Shown: positions 40,734 through 50,337, numbered from the stretch's first letter. The stretch is 64,000 bases of DNA from Paenibacillus physcomitrellae (GCF_002240225.1 NZ_CP022584.1:4480930-4544929), one strand, 5' to 3'. A program made the numbers and translations. Notes: generated by a model not told the origin, from the sequence alone.

Positions 40734-41948
40734 ATGGCAGAACATAACGCAGATAACAACAAACCAGACAATCAAACCGGCAAACTTCGCATTGAGAGCA
40801 GGCTGGCACAAATCGGTTCCATGGAGGAGCCGGTTACCGGTGCGGTTACTTATCCGATTTATCAGGCGACAGCTTACCGTCACCCGCGGCTTGGACAGAG
40901 CACGGGGTTCGATTATACGCGCACGAAGAACCCGACAAGAGCCGTATTGGAAAAAGCTGCTGCCGATCTGGAATCCGGCGATGCCGGCTTTGCCTGCAGC
41001 TCGGGCATGGCCGCGCTGCAAACGCTGTTTATGCTGTTCAGCTCCGGCGATCACCTGATCGTATCCCTGGATCTATATGGCGGTACATACCGTCTGTTTG
41101 AGAAAATATTGTCCCGTTACGGAATAACCGCAACTTATGTGGATACCAACGACTTGGATGCGCTGGAGTCTTCCCGCCGTCCGGAAACCAAAGCCGTATT
41201 CATTGAGACGCCTACCAATCCGCTGATGATGGTCACCGATATTGCCGCTGTCTCTGCCTGGAGCCGTAAGCATGGCTTCCTGACCATTGTGGACAATACG
41301 CTGCTGTCGCCTTATTTTCAGCGTCCTATCGAGCTCGGCGCAGACATTGTCGTTCACAGCGCTACGAAATATTTGGGCGGACATAACGATGTGCTTGCAG
41401 GATTGATCGTAACCAAAGGACAAAAGCTGTCTGAAGAAGTCGCCTTCCTGCACAACTCGATCGGAGCGGTACTCAGTCCAAATGACAGTTATCAGCTGAT
41501 GCGCGGCATGAAGACGCTGGCGCTGCGGATGGAGCGGCACCAAAGCAATGCAACGGCGATTGCAACCTTCCTGAGTACGCATCCGCAAATCGCAGAGGTG
41601 TTTTACCCGGCGCTTCCGGGCCATCCGGGACATGAAATTCAGAACCGGCAATCTTCGGGGAACACGGGAATCTTCTCGTTCAAAGTGACAGATGCCCGTT
41701 ATGTGGAACCGATATTACGTCATTTGAAGCTGATCGCATTTGCGGAAAGTCTTGGCGGCGTTGAGTCGCTGCTGACTTATCCGGCTGTACAGACCCACGC
41801 GGACATCCCGCTTGAAATCCGGGAAGCGGTTGGCGTTGACGACCGGCTGCTGCGTTTCTCCGTAGGCATTGAACATCCGGATGATTTGATCGAAGATCTG
41901 GCTCAAGCGCTGGAAGCAGCCCGGGCTGAAGTGGAAGGGGTGCGCTGA
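40734..41948 (+). CDS. metI: Cystathionine gamma-synthase / O-acetylhomoserine thiolyase
   Basis: 404 residues of the Cys/Met metabolism PLP family. The PLP lysine is in VVHSATKYLGGHNDV, with YGGTYRLFEK and ETPTNPLMMVTD as other family blocks. It joins O-acetylhomoserine from MetA with cysteine to form cystathionine (or with sulfide to form homocysteine, as in Bacillus MetI). The first 25 residues are a polar extension. AGGAGGAAGAG precedes the start and metC begins 2 bp after its stop. Confidence 0.93.
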   Translation: MAEHNADNNKPDNQTGKLRIESRLAQIGSMEEPVTGAVTYPIYQATAYRHPRLGQSTGFDYTRTKNPTRAVLEKAAADLESGDAGFACSSGMAALQTLFMLFSSGDHLIVSLDLYGGTYRLFEKILSRYGITATYVDTNDLDALESSRRPETKAVFIETPTNPLMMVTDIAAVSAWSRKHGFLTIVDNTLLSPYFQRPIELGADIVVHSATKYLGGHNDVLAGLIVTKGQKLSEEVAFLHNSIGAVLSPNDSYQLMRGMKTLALRMERHQSNATAIATFLSTHPQIAEVFYPALPGHPGHEIQNRQSSGNTGIFSFKVTDARYVEPILRHLKLIAFAESLGGVESLLTYPAVQTHADIPLEIREAVGVDDRLLRFSVGIEHPDDLIEDLAQALEAARAEVEGVR

Positions 41949-41950
41949 AT

Positions 41951-43153
41951 ATGAGCCATGAAGACGGCAAACAAGTTCCCGACAAACAAGTTTCCGGCGA
42001 ACAGAAGGAGAAGGACCTGAGCTTTGATACACGATTGCTTCATTTCGGCTCCGAAGTAGATACCGCAACAGGCGCTTCCAGTGTTCCTCTTTACCAGGCT
42101 TCAACGTTTCATCACGCGGATGTCTTTAACCCTCCGCTGCATGACTATTCCCGGTCGGGCAACCCGACCCGGCAGGCGCTTGAAGATTATATCGCGCTGC
42201 TTGAGGGCGGCACGAACGGATATGCCTTCCCTAGCGGCATGGCGGCGATTTCCACCGCGTTTATGCTGTTCTCGGCAGGCGATCATTTGATCGTTACCGA
42301 AGATGTTTACGGCGGAACTTACCGTTTGTTAACAGGTATTTTGAACCGTTTCGGGCTTGAGGCTTCCTTTGTGGATATGACCAAGATTGAAGAGGTGCAA
42401 GCTGCTCTGCGGCCGAATACGAAAGGCATCTATATCGAAACCCCGTCCAACCCGACTTTAAAAATAACGGACATTGCTGCACTTGCCGCCTGGTCGAAGG
42501 AACACGGTCTGATCAGCATCGTTGATAATACGTTTATGACGCCGTATTATCAGCGTCCGATTGAGCTGGGTATTGATATTGTGCTGCACAGCGCGACCAA
42601 ATTCCTCGGCGGGCACAGCGATGTGCTGGCCGGCTTGGCTGTAACAGCCAATGAAGAGCTGGGCCGCCAAGTGAAATATTTGCAGAACGGGCTGGGCAGC
42701 GTGCTTGGCGTTCAGGATTCCTGGCTGCTGATGCGCGGGATGAAAACCTTGTCCGCGCGTATGGCCCACAGCGAAATCAGCGCCCGCAGGCTGGCGGAAT
42801 GGCTGAACAACCGGGAGGACATTACTGCCGTGTATTATCCGGGCCTGAGCGATCATCCGGGCCGTGGCATTCAGGAACGGCAGTCTTCCGGATATGGCGC
42901 AGTGGTGTCCTTCGATGTTGGCTCCGGCGACCGGGCCAAACGGCTGCTGAATGCCGTTAAGCTGCCGATTGTCGCTGTAAGCTTAGGCGCAGTGGAGAGC
43001 ATTCTCTCTTATCCGGCGATGATGTCCCACGCTTCAATGCCTCCTGAAGTTCGTCTCGAACGCGGCATTACGGACGGGCTGCTTCGATTCTCGGTCGGCC
43101 TTGAAAATATCGAGGACTTGATTGCCGATTTGGAGCAGGCGCTGGAGCAATAA
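41951..43153 (+). CDS. metC: Cystathionine beta-lyase
   Basis: 400 residues, homologous to the preceding gene. The PLP lysine is in VLHSATKFLGGHSDV; YGGTYRLLTG and ETPSNPTLKITDIA are conserved. It splits cystathionine to homocysteine, pyruvate and ammonia. The order metI-metC matches Bacillus, where the pair is also S-box controlled; assignment of which paralogue is lyase rests on that order. It has an N-terminal polar extension of about 25 residues. A terminator follows at 43243-43273. Confidence 0.92.
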   Translation: MSHEDGKQVPDKQVSGEQKEKDLSFDTRLLHFGSEVDTATGASSVPLYQASTFHHADVFNPPLHDYSRSGNPTRQALEDYIALLEGGTNGYAFPSGMAAISTAFMLFSAGDHLIVTEDVYGGTYRLLTGILNRFGLEASFVDMTKIEEVQAALRPNTKGIYIETPSNPTLKITDIAALAAWSKEHGLISIVDNTFMTPYYQRPIELGIDIVLHSATKFLGGHSDVLAGLAVTANEELGRQVKYLQNGLGSVLGVQDSWLLMRGMKTLSARMAHSEISARRLAEWLNNREDITAVYYPGLSDHPGRGIQERQSSGYGAVVSFDVGSGDRAKRLLNAVKLPIVAVSLGAVESILSYPAMMSHASMPPEVRLERGITDGLLRFSVGLENIEDLIADLEQALEQ

Positions 43154-43188
43154 CTGTTACAATGACTGCTACAATAACTGGTACAAGA
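43153..43188 (+). repeat. Three tandem copies of a 12-bp repeat
   Basis: The unit ACTGNTACAANR occurs three times in a row right at the metC stop codon; the variable bases are T, C and G. No function is evident. Confidence 0.7.
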
Positions 43189-43242
43189 ATAAGTCAATAT
43201 TTAAATATGTGAATTGAATGAGACATTTTTCACAATTTTCCC

Positions 43243-43273
43243 GCATCCGGTCCTCCGGGTGCTTCTTTTCTTT
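43243..43273 (+). terminator. Terminator of the met operon
   Basis: GCATCCGG and CCGGGTGC arms with a TCCT loop, then TTCTTTTCTTT. Confidence 0.85.
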
Positions 43274-43364
43274 AGGCTAGTATGTTAGGATGAAAGAAAG
43301 GAACGCCCCGAGTGACGATCCAGAACGCTTGAAAGTCTATGATATGGAAGGGGGCTGCTTCAAA

Positions 43365-44501
43365 GTGGCTATTGATTTTATCCTTGATAAAGCTTTGCGC
43401 GGGGAACGTGTAACGCTTGAGGAAGCTACCGCTTTGTTTGAGTCTAACGAAATTGAGAAAATGGGCCATACGGCCAACATTTTGATGGAAAGACGTTACC
43501 CTGAGAAGATTACGACATTTGTTATCGGTCGTAATGTCAATTATACGAACGTTTGCGACGTGTACTGCCGTTTCTGCGCTTTCTATCGCAGACCGGGATC
43601 CGATGAAGGATATGTGCTGTCGGACGAAACCATTTTTCAGAAGATACAGGAAACCATTGACGTAGGCGGTACGGAAATTCTGATGCAGGGCGGTACCAAC
43701 CCGAACCTGCCGTTCAGCTATTATACGGATTTGCTGCGCAATATTAAGAAGAGATTCCCGGATATTACGATGCACTCGTTCTCCCCGGCTGAAATCCAGA
43801 AGATGAAGGTCGTTTCAGACGGCTTGTCGCTGGAGGAAGTAGTCCGCCAGATACATGAAGCGGGCTTGGATTCCCTGCCAGGCGGCGGAGCTGAAATCCT
43901 CGATGACCGCACCCGCCGGAAGATCAGCCGGCTTAAAGGCTCTTGGACGGACTGGATGGACGTCATGAAGACGGCCCACAAAATCGGCATGAACACGACG
44001 GCTACCATGGTTATTGGCCTTGGTGAAAGCATGGAGGAACGTGCGCTTCACTTGATGCGGGTGCGCGACGCCCAGGACGAATGCATTCAGAATGGCTACA
44101 AATCCGAAGGATTCCTGGCCTTTATTCCATGGACCTTCCAACCGGATAACACCAACCTGAAGCTGGATCGTCAAACGCCTGAAGAATATTTGAAAACCGT
44201 TGCGATCAGCCGGATCGTGCTCGATAACATCAAACACTTCCAGTCTTCCTGGGTGACCATGGGACCGGAAATCGGCAAGCTTTCCCTGCAGTACGGCTGC
44301 GACGACTTCGGCAGCACCATGATCGAAGAAAACGTTGTTTCCTCGGCGGGTGCTACACATAAAGTTAATATTTCTTCTACGCTGGACATCATTCGACAGG
44401 CTGGTAAAATTCCGGCTCAGCGTAATACGCGTTATGAGATTTTGCGTGTATTTGATGATGTTAACGTTAAAGTTGAGAATGACTTTATCATGCAGAACTA
44501 A
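43365..44501 (+). CDS. mqnC: Cyclic dehypoxanthinyl futalosine synthase
   Basis: 378 residues, a radical SAM enzyme of the futalosine route to menaquinone. The iron-sulfur motif CX3CX2C is in NVCDVYCRFCAFYRRPG. MqnC/CofH-family blocks follow: QGGTNPNLPFSYY, HSFSPAEI, SLPGGGAEIL and TATMVIGLGESMEER. MqnC cyclises dehypoxanthine futalosine; MqnE is the close alternative, but the N-terminal pattern and blocks fit MqnC better. I prefer the GTG at 43365, with GGAAGGGGG upstream; an ATG at 43290 adds 25 residues without a site. No other mqn gene is adjacent. Confidence 0.85.
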   Translation: MAIDFILDKALRGERVTLEEATALFESNEIEKMGHTANILMERRYPEKITTFVIGRNVNYTNVCDVYCRFCAFYRRPGSDEGYVLSDETIFQKIQETIDVGGTEILMQGGTNPNLPFSYYTDLLRNIKKRFPDITMHSFSPAEIQKMKVVSDGLSLEEVVRQIHEAGLDSLPGGGAEILDDRTRRKISRLKGSWTDWMDVMKTAHKIGMNTTATMVIGLGESMEERALHLMRVRDAQDECIQNGYKSEGFLAFIPWTFQPDNTNLKLDRQTPEEYLKTVAISRIVLDNIKHFQSSWVTMGPEIGKLSLQYGCDDFGSTMIEENVVSSAGATHKVNISSTLDIIRQAGKIPAQRNTRYEILRVFDDVNVKVENDFIMQN

Positions 44502-44535
44502 TTCATCCCTAATCCATTTGATTTCAAAAATTATC

Positions 44536-44565
44536 AAAGGCTCCCGTTCGCGGGGCTTTTTTTAT
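44536..44565 (+). terminator. Terminator of mqnC
   Basis: AAAGG(CT)CCCG and CGGGGCTTT arms with a TTCG loop, followed by a T run. Confidence 0.8.
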
Positions 44566-44567
44566 TT

Positions 44568-44595
44568 GTAGAAGGAAATAAGTAGAAGGAAATAA
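44568..44595 (+). repeat. Tandem 14-bp duplication upstream of ytxC
   Basis: GTAGAAGGAAATAA occurs twice in direct succession. The unit contains AGAAGGA, so it duplicates a potential ribosome binding site before the ATG pair at 44595/44598. Confidence 0.7.
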
Positions 44596-44699
44596 TGATG
44601 GAGCTGCTGCAGCTTCCATCCATTACATACTCCGTATTCGTATACATGCCCCCTGGTCACCATATACTTGTTTGGAGGACTCGAGGAAGGGGCGATAAG

Positions 44700-45569
44700 A
44701 TGCAGCTGTTTAACCTTACAACATCGGTTGATTCCCGTCATTCTGCCGAACAATTATGTACCATGCTTGAGGCAGAAGGCGAAAAATTGAGTCATGGTCG
44801 CAGCAACTCCGTTCGTTTCCGTTATAGTTATGCCCACCACAGGTTGACTGTAGAATGTATCAGTGATCATGCGGCGATCCCGGCGAGAACGGTGAAAGGA
44901 CTAAAGTCCAGAACAGCCGAATGGATGACGGAACATGTGTTAAGGGATAAAGAACCGGCTTTGCTTCGCAAATTGCTCGGTAAATATTACTCCCTACATA
45001 AGCATGAGGATATTCCGGCTATCGTTAGCATGGCTGTGCAAATTCTGGATGGATTATCCGAATACGAAGTGCATATGAAAGGGAGGGAACGGAGAGTAGC
45101 CGAGCTTTACAGCGCTTTTCTGGAAGGGCTTGTGAACGTAGGGGCTGTAGATGTTGACGGCTGGCTGTCGTTCCGGATGCCCGCGTATGTGGATGAATTA
45201 AAGGATGCACTGGATTTGGCTGTAGATGAATATATGCTGGACAAGCAATATGAAGAGTTTATCGGCTTGCTTAAATATTTTGTCCAATTTCAGGATATTC
45301 GCATTCCGCTTATTCATTTGAAACATGTGGAGGGTATGGAATTTGAGCTGCTGGATGATCAAATGCACCCGCTCGGGCCGCTTCCTTATGATGATGGAAT
45401 CACGATCAAGATGGCGGATCTGGAGCTTCAAATGGAGGATGCCGTCGTCAGTTCCTTGATTTCCTTATCGCCGGCCCGCATTATGATCCATACCAGTGAA
45501 CCTGGACTTCGTATGATTGCAACCATCCAGGAAATATTTGGGGACCGCGCGCAGCTTTGCAGCGACTGA
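44700..45569 (+). CDS. ytxC: YtxC-like sporulation protein
   Basis: 289 residues. The family (putative sporulation protein YtxC) is helical and recognised here by the segment HVLRDKEPALLRKLLGKYY, the region VDVDGWLSFRMPAYVDELK and its position directly before thrS, as in Bacillus. Function is unknown. Start choice: GGAAGGGG precedes the ATG at 44700, and relatives start near MQLF; an in-frame ATG pair at 44595/44598 also has AGAAGGA and would add about 35 residues. Both remain possible. Confidence 0.8.
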   Translation: MQLFNLTTSVDSRHSAEQLCTMLEAEGEKLSHGRSNSVRFRYSYAHHRLTVECISDHAAIPARTVKGLKSRTAEWMTEHVLRDKEPALLRKLLGKYYSLHKHEDIPAIVSMAVQILDGLSEYEVHMKGRERRVAELYSAFLEGLVNVGAVDVDGWLSFRMPAYVDELKDALDLAVDEYMLDKQYEEFIGLLKYFVQFQDIRIPLIHLKHVEGMEFELLDDQMHPLGPLPYDDGITIKMADLELQMEDAVVSSLISLSPARIMIHTSEPGLRMIATIQEIFGDRAQLCSD

Positions 45570-45576
45570 CAAGGGC

Positions 45577-45606
45577 TTGACGTGCTTTTTAAATAAAGCT
45601 TATAAT
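45577..45606 (+). promoter_or_regulatory. SigA promoter of the thrS leader
   Basis: TTGACG (45577-45582), 18 bp, TATAAT (45601-45606). Transcription should begin near 45613. Confidence 0.75.
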
Positions 45607-45612
45607 ACTTGC

Positions 45613-45941
45613 AGAAATTCAATTAGGAACAGCGAAGACAAAGACATGGACCAAATGTCTTGGAACCGTACAGAGAGAGGAAACACAGGCTGCAATTTCC
45701 TCCGGACTTCCGATTTGGTTTACCCCTTTGGAGCTGCAATTCTGAACCGCGTATGCCTTCGGGACACACCGCGAATAAGTAGGAACTGCCGGAACCATTC
45801 CCGTTATGAATGGCTTAATGAAGGGCTTTGACTTTATAATTATAAGCGGCGGTTGTCCGTTTAAAGTTTAAAGATCAGGCTGAATTAGGGTGGAACCACG
45901 GGTATAACACTCGTCCCTTTCCGGGGGCGGGTGTTTTTTGA
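45613..45941 (+). promoter_or_regulatory. T-box leader of thrS
   Basis: The T-box AGGGTGGAACCACG is at 45887-45900. A terminator with arms ACACTCGTCCC and GGGGGCGGGTGT follows (about 45907-45935) with a T run to 45940. The specifier should be a threonine codon; ACC at 45746-45748 in CTGAACCGCG is the best candidate I see, but stem folding was not done. Uncharged tRNA-Thr would switch on thrS. Confidence 0.9.
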
Positions 45942-45997
45942 TTTGTTCTCCGCTTCCGGCTGCATACCAAGAATCGTTGAAACAGGAGGAGAACAGC

Positions 45998-47935
45998 ATG
46001 GCAGTATCAATCAAATTGCCTGACGGCTCTGTCAGAGAGTACGCGGAAGGCAGCACTTTGGAAGATGTAGCGGCTTCGATCAGCAGCGGCCTGCGCAAGA
46101 ATGCCGTAGGCGGCAAGCTGGACGGAAAATTGGTGGACCTGAACACACCTATCGTGGATGGAGCATTGGTGGAGCTGGTGACCTTGGACTCCAAGGAAGG
46201 TCTGGAAATGATGCGCCACAGCACGGCGCATTTGCTGGCCCAAGCCGTAAAACGGCTCTATGGCAACAAAGAAGTCAAACTTGGGATCGGACCTGTAATT
46301 GAAGATGGCTTCTATTACGACATGGATCTGGATCATCCCCTGAATCCAGAGGATCTGCAGAAGATCGAGAAGGAAATGGAGCGGATCGTTGGTGAGAATC
46401 TGCCGATTACCCGCCGCGAAGTGAGCCGCGAAGAAGCGCTGGCGATCTTCACTGAACTCGGCGATCCTTACAAGCTGGAGCTGATTCGTGATCTGCCTGA
46501 AGACAGCGTGCTGTCCATCTACGATCAAGGTGAATTCTTTGACCTGTGCCGAGGACCTCACGTTCCGTCGACCGGCAAGATCAAAGTGTTCAAGCTGCTG
46601 AGCGTGGCCGGCGCTTACTGGCGCGGCAACAGCGACAATAAAATGTTGCAGCGCGTATACGGCACCGCTTTTGTTAAAAAAGCAGACCTGGATGAGCATC
46701 TCCGCCTGCTCGAAGAAGCGAAGAAACGCGACCACCGCAAGCTCGGCAAGGACTTGAAAATCTTTACTTTCTCCAACCTGGTTGGCCAAGGTTTGCCGAT
46801 CTGGCTGCCCAACGGCGCGAAGCTGCGCCGCACTTTGGAGCGTTATATCGTGGACCTGGAGGAGCGTTTGGGTTATCAGCACGTTTATACGCCGGTTATG
46901 GGCAACGTGGATCTGTACAAAACATCCGGGCACTGGGAGCACTATCAAGAGGACATGTTCCCGGTTATGGAGCTCGACAACGAAAGCTTCGTGCTTCGTC
47001 CGATGAACTGCCCGCACCACATGATGGTGTACAAGAGCGAAATGCACAGCTACCGCGACCTGCCGATCCGGATCGGCGAGCTTGGCCTGATGCACCGCTA
47101 TGAAATGTCCGGCGCTTTGACCGGCCTTCACCGCGTTCGTTCCATGACGCTGAATGATGCGCATATCTTCTGCCGTCCGGACCAGATTAAAGAAGAATTC
47201 TCGCGTGTAATCCAGCTGATTCAGCGCGTATACGAAGACTTCGGCATTAAGGAATACCGTTTCCGGTTGTCTTACCGTGATCCGGCGGATACCGAGAAAT
47301 ATTTCCAGGATGACGAGATGTGGGAAATGTCCCAGCGTATGCTTCGTGAGGTTGTGGAATCGCTGGACATTCCGTTCTTTGAAGCGGAAGGTGAAGCCGC
47401 ATTCTACGGTCCTAAGCTGGACGTTCAAATCAAGACCGCGTTGGGCAAAGAAGAAACGTTGTCTACTTGCCAGCTGGACTTCCTGCTGCCGCAGCGCTTT
47501 GAGCTGGAGTATGTGGGCGATGACGGTCAGAAGCACCGTCCGGTCGTTATTCACCGCGGTATTATCTCCACTATGGAGCGTATGACTGCATTCCTGCTCG
47601 AGAACTTTGCCGGCGCGCTGCCGCTCTGGTTGTCCCCGCTGCAAGCCAAGGTAATTCCGGTTTCCGGCGCTTTCGAGGCTTATGCCAAAGAAGTGACCGA
47701 GAAACTGCAGGAGGCAGGCATCCGCGTGGAAGCCGATCTTCGCAACGAGAAGCTGGGCTACAAGATCCGTGAAGGCCAGCTCGAGAAAGCTCCGTACATG
47801 TTTATTGTCGGAGAGAACGAAATGAACGAAGGTACGGTATCTGTCCGCAAACGTGGCGAAGGCGACATTGGGGCCAAATCTTTGGCCGATGCGATTCTTC
47901 TGCTCCAGGAAGAAATTAAGAGTCATACGATTTAA
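45998..47935 (+). CDS. thrS: Threonyl-tRNA synthetase
   Basis: 645 residues. Domains are an N-terminal TGS domain (1-62), the editing domain with [16 protein letters not shown], the class II catalytic core ([10 protein letters not shown] zinc ligand region, [20 protein letters not shown] as motif 2, [20 protein letters not shown] as motif 3) and the anticodon-binding domain ([15 protein letters not shown]). AGGAGGAGAACAGC precedes the ATG. It lies behind its T-box. No clear terminator separates it from the next gene 103 bp downstream. Confidence 0.98.
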   Translation: MAVSIKLPDGSVREYAEGSTLEDVAASISSGLRKNAVGGKLDGKLVDLNTPIVDGALVELVTLDSKEGLEMMRHSTAHLLAQAVKRLYGNKEVKLGIGPVIEDGFYYDMDLDHPLNPEDLQKIEKEMERIVGENLPITRREVSREEALAIFTELGDPYKLELIRDLPEDSVLSIYDQGEFFDLCRGPHVPSTGKIKVFKLLSVAGAYWRGNSDNKMLQRVYGTAFVKKADLDEHLRLLEEAKKRDHRKLGKDLKIFTFSNLVGQGLPIWLPNGAKLRRTLERYIVDLEERLGYQHVYTPVMGNVDLYKTSGHWEHYQEDMFPVMELDNESFVLRPMNCPHHMMVYKSEMHSYRDLPIRIGELGLMHRYEMSGALTGLHRVRSMTLNDAHIFCRPDQIKEEFSRVIQLIQRVYEDFGIKEYRFRLSYRDPADTEKYFQDDEMWEMSQRMLREVVESLDIPFFEAEGEAAFYGPKLDVQIKTALGKEETLSTCQLDFLLPQRFELEYVGDDGQKHRPVVIHRGIISTMERMTAFLLENFAGALPLWLSPLQAKVIPVSGAFEAYAKEVTEKLQEAGIRVEADLRNEKLGYKIREGQLEKAPYMFIVGENEMNEGTVSVRKRGEGDIGAKSLADAILLLQEEIKSHTI

Positions 47936-48038
47936 GCCTTTCATAGGGTAAATTTAATAGAGCATCATAGAGTATGAAAAATAAGGTATAAAATTTGGCG
48001 TATGTGGACATCCTTGCGACTAAGGGGGAGGATTTCAC

Positions 48039-48878
48039 ATGCGCCATTTTAAATTTTGGAAAAAACTCACTTTGGTTTTGATAGGAGCCGGATTGGTTTT
48101 TAATAGTTTCGAAGGCAAAGAGATAGCTGCCGCGTTTGGCGGGTTCAAGTATAGTCAGGAGCCTTATAAAGAAGCGGCGGTCAACCTTTTTGATCTCGAT
48201 TTAAGTGATTTCACGATGATGAACTTTGGCTTAAATCAGGATGATCTCTATTATTCTTACAGCGACTATGAAACCAGAGCGTTTGATCAAGACTTTACAT
48301 TTAATAATGACTTTAGTGGTAATTTTAGTGGTAATGAGAGCCAAGATGAAGATTCCGTGCGCAGCGCAGGAAGTGTTATTGGCAAAGCCATGTCGGATGC
48401 GGGAAAAGTTGCGCGGACCGTTTCGGGTCTGCAGAAGAGGAACATGGAGCCTAAACAGTCCGAAATTGTAACGGTGCTGGCCACCGGCTATACTGCCGGG
48501 TACGAGTCTACCGGCAAACGCCCAAATCATCCGCAATACGGGATTACATATTCCGGTGTAAAGGTCAGACGCGATAAAGCTGCCCTTTCGACTATCGCTG
48601 CGGATTTGAATGTTTTTCCGCTGGGAACTATTCTTTATATTCCCGGTTACGGATATGGGGTAGTAGCGGATAAAGGCGGTGCGATCAAAGGCAATCACGT
48701 TGATTTGTATTTCTCGACGACCAAGCAGGTCTTTAAGGAATGGGGCAAGAAAAAGGTCAACGTACGCGTGATCAAGTGGGGCACCGGAAAGCTGACCGAG
48801 CAGATGCTCCAAAAGTTCGGGGAATCCATTGAAGTGAATGAGGATTTAATGGACCCGAACTGGGAAAATTCCATCTAA
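48039..48878 (+). CDS. 3D-domain (Sps/YuiC-type) exported protein
   Basis: 279 residues. A hydrophobic segment at about 10-30 is a signal or anchor. A low-complexity Asp/Asn/Phe-rich stretch follows (about 70-105). The C-terminal third is a 3D domain: [33 protein letters not shown] and [18 protein letters not shown] with the three family aspartates, the fold of stationary-phase lytic transglycosylase-like proteins such as Bacillus YuiC and YocH. No LysM or G5 domain is present. It probably acts in the wall. GGGGGAGG precedes the ATG. CATANNNTA motifs near 47950 and 47972 could mark sporulation promoters, but are weak. Confidence 0.85.
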   Translation: MRHFKFWKKLTLVLIGAGLVFNSFEGKEIAAAFGGFKYSQEPYKEAAVNLFDLDLSDFTMMNFGLNQDDLYYSYSDYETRAFDQDFTFNNDFSGNFSGNESQDEDSVRSAGSVIGKAMSDAGKVARTVSGLQKRNMEPKQSEIVTVLATGYTAGYESTGKRPNHPQYGITYSGVKVRRDKAALSTIAADLNVFPLGTILYIPGYGYGVVADKGGAIKGNHVDLYFSTTKQVFKEWGKKKVNVRVIKWGTGKLTEQMLQKFGESIEVNEDLMDPNWENSI

Positions 48879-48970
48879 AGTTTACCTGTATAGCGGCATT
48901 TAAAGCTCCACATAATACATTTCGGCTAGTCATTACGGCAGCCAAAATTATTATCGGAGGTGCTTTACCC

Positions 48971-49204
48971 ATGGCTAAAAACCGAGGCTACAAAACACCG
49001 AACGAGAAATTTGACGCAGAATTTGCAGAGCTGGGCAGCAATCCTGTTCAACAAAAAGTAAAATCTGCAGGTACTTCGGGTATGGCTCAAAGCACAGGCT
49101 ACAAAACACCGAACGAAAAATTCGACGAGGAATTCGCGGATTTGAGCGGCCAGCCGGTTAAAAAGAAAGTTCAGCAATCGAAAGCCCAGAAACAAACGAA
49201 ATAA
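48971..49204 (+). CDS. Small two-repeat protein, possible gamma-type SASP
   Basis: 77 residues made of two near-identical halves: GYKTPNEKFDAEFAELGSNP and GYKTPNEKFDEEFADLSGQP, each followed by a VQQKVK or VKKKVQ tail, and a Lys/Gln-rich end. The pattern of two repeats containing F-x2-EFA and a Q/K-rich tail recalls gamma-type small acid-soluble spore proteins (FGTEFA...QVRKQN), which are amino acid stores in spores; the match is by eye and partial. Strong GGAGG ribosome binding site and own terminator. Expected to be forespore-expressed if the reading is right. Confidence 0.7.
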   Translation: MAKNRGYKTPNEKFDAEFAELGSNPVQQKVKSAGTSGMAQSTGYKTPNEKFDEEFADLSGQPVKKKVQQSKAQKQTK

Positions 49205-49223
49205 GGCGATAGCCAAAACAAAT

Positions 49224-49255
49224 GAAGATGCCTCAGCGGCATCTTCTTTGTTTTT
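49224..49255 (+). terminator. Terminator of the two-repeat protein gene
   Basis: GAAGATGCC and GGCATCTTC arms, a five-base loop, then TTTGTTTTT. Confidence 0.9.
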
Positions 49256-49278
49256 ACATAATGGAAGGATACCCAAAT

Positions 49279-49306
49279 TTGACAGTTGAATCGGTCTGGA
49301 GACCGA
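49279..49306 (+). promoter_or_regulatory. Candidate operator upstream of liaF
   Basis: TTGACA at 49279-49284 is followed by the perfect dyad TCGGTCT-GG-AGACCGA (49291-49306). No good -10 follows at the normal distance. The dyad lies 94 bp before liaF and could be a LiaR site, as the system autoregulates in Bacillus. Confidence 0.35.
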
Positions 49307-49399
49307 GTCGCTTTCAATCTGCCGCCGCTATGCAGCTTCACGTAAGTCCGTTAAACTAAAAGCATGATCTAACAAGTTAAGGAAGACGGGGGATACAAT

Positions 49400-50335
49400 A
49401 TGTTTAAAGGATGGACTGGCAGAATGTTTGGGGGGCTTATACTGCTTGCGGCAGGGGTACTGCTTCTCTTGAACATGATGGGTTATATACACGTTAGCCC
49501 TGGCGAATTGTTTGCGACTTACTGGCCGGTATTCGTCATCTTGGCGGGCTTATCGCAGCTCACGAACAACGCACGTAACAGCGGTTCTGTTTTTGGAGGT
49601 TTGGTAGTCACGGTTGTGGGCGTTTTTTTCCTGGCGCGAAATCTGAATTTGATCTCTTTGTCCGTAGGTGACTTCTTTAAATATGCCGTGCCTGTTGTTC
49701 TGATTGCGGCGGGGTTGTCGGTGATGTTTCGTCCGTCCAGACGGCAGCGTTCAGATTTGGGTACCGGAACCGGAAGCTATGAAGAGCCGGTCATTCCACC
49801 TCCTCCCCCTTTGGATCCTTCTTTGGATCCTCATTTCGGGTCAACATTGGATGAAGCGTTTGAGCAGGCCTTTCCTAATGAAAGCAAGAAACGCCGGGAA
49901 CAGGAAGAGGAGCTTAAGCGGCCTAAACATGAATATAGGAACTCAGATCCGGATGACAAGATCAACCGGTCGGGTTTTATTGGAGACGTGCGGCTGGGGG
50001 ATCAGTATTTCGAGCTGAAGCCGGCAAATATTTCCCACTTTATCGGGGACACGATCATCGACCTGACGAAAGCGCAAATTCCTTACGGAGAAACCAAAAT
50101 CAATGTTTCAGCTTTTATCGGGGATGTGAAGGTGTTTGTGCCTGTAGATGCAGATCTCGGCATTTCGGTTGCTTCGAACTCGCTTATTGGGGATATGAAG
50201 GTGCTTCAGGAGAAGTCGGGCGGTTTCATGAGCAGCATCAATTCCAAAACTCCGAATTATAACGAAACAAGTAAAAGAATTAAATTGAACGTCAGCGTGT
50301 TAGTTGGAGATATCCGGATCAACAGGGTGGGCTGA
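49400..50335 (+). CDS. liaF: LiaF-like negative regulator of the envelope-stress system
   Basis: 311 residues. The first 110 residues hold about four hydrophobic helices; a proline-rich and charged linker follows; the C-terminal part (about 195-311) is the LiaF/DUF2154-type beta domain with the recurring phrase FIGDVRLGD, FIGDTIIDL, FIGDVKVFV, LIGDMKVL and LVGDIRINR. In Bacillus LiaF inhibits the LiaS kinase until envelope antibiotics act. It begins the liaFSR operon, with liaS starting 2 bp after its stop. Confidence 0.92.
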   Translation: MFKGWTGRMFGGLILLAAGVLLLLNMMGYIHVSPGELFATYWPVFVILAGLSQLTNNARNSGSVFGGLVVTVVGVFFLARNLNLISLSVGDFFKYAVPVVLIAAGLSVMFRPSRRQRSDLGTGTGSYEEPVIPPPPPLDPSLDPHFGSTLDEAFEQAFPNESKKRREQEEELKRPKHEYRNSDPDDKINRSGFIGDVRLGDQYFELKPANISHFIGDTIIDLTKAQIPYGETKINVSAFIGDVKVFVPVDADLGISVASNSLIGDMKVLQEKSGGFMSSINSKTPNYNETSKRIKLNVSVLVGDIRINRVG

Positions 50336-50337
50336 AA

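Noticed and set aside
46007..47944. A 645-codon open frame antisense to thrS
   Set aside because: It mirrors thrS exactly; GC-rich codon structure opens the opposite frame. No ribosome binding site, and the product resembles no protein.
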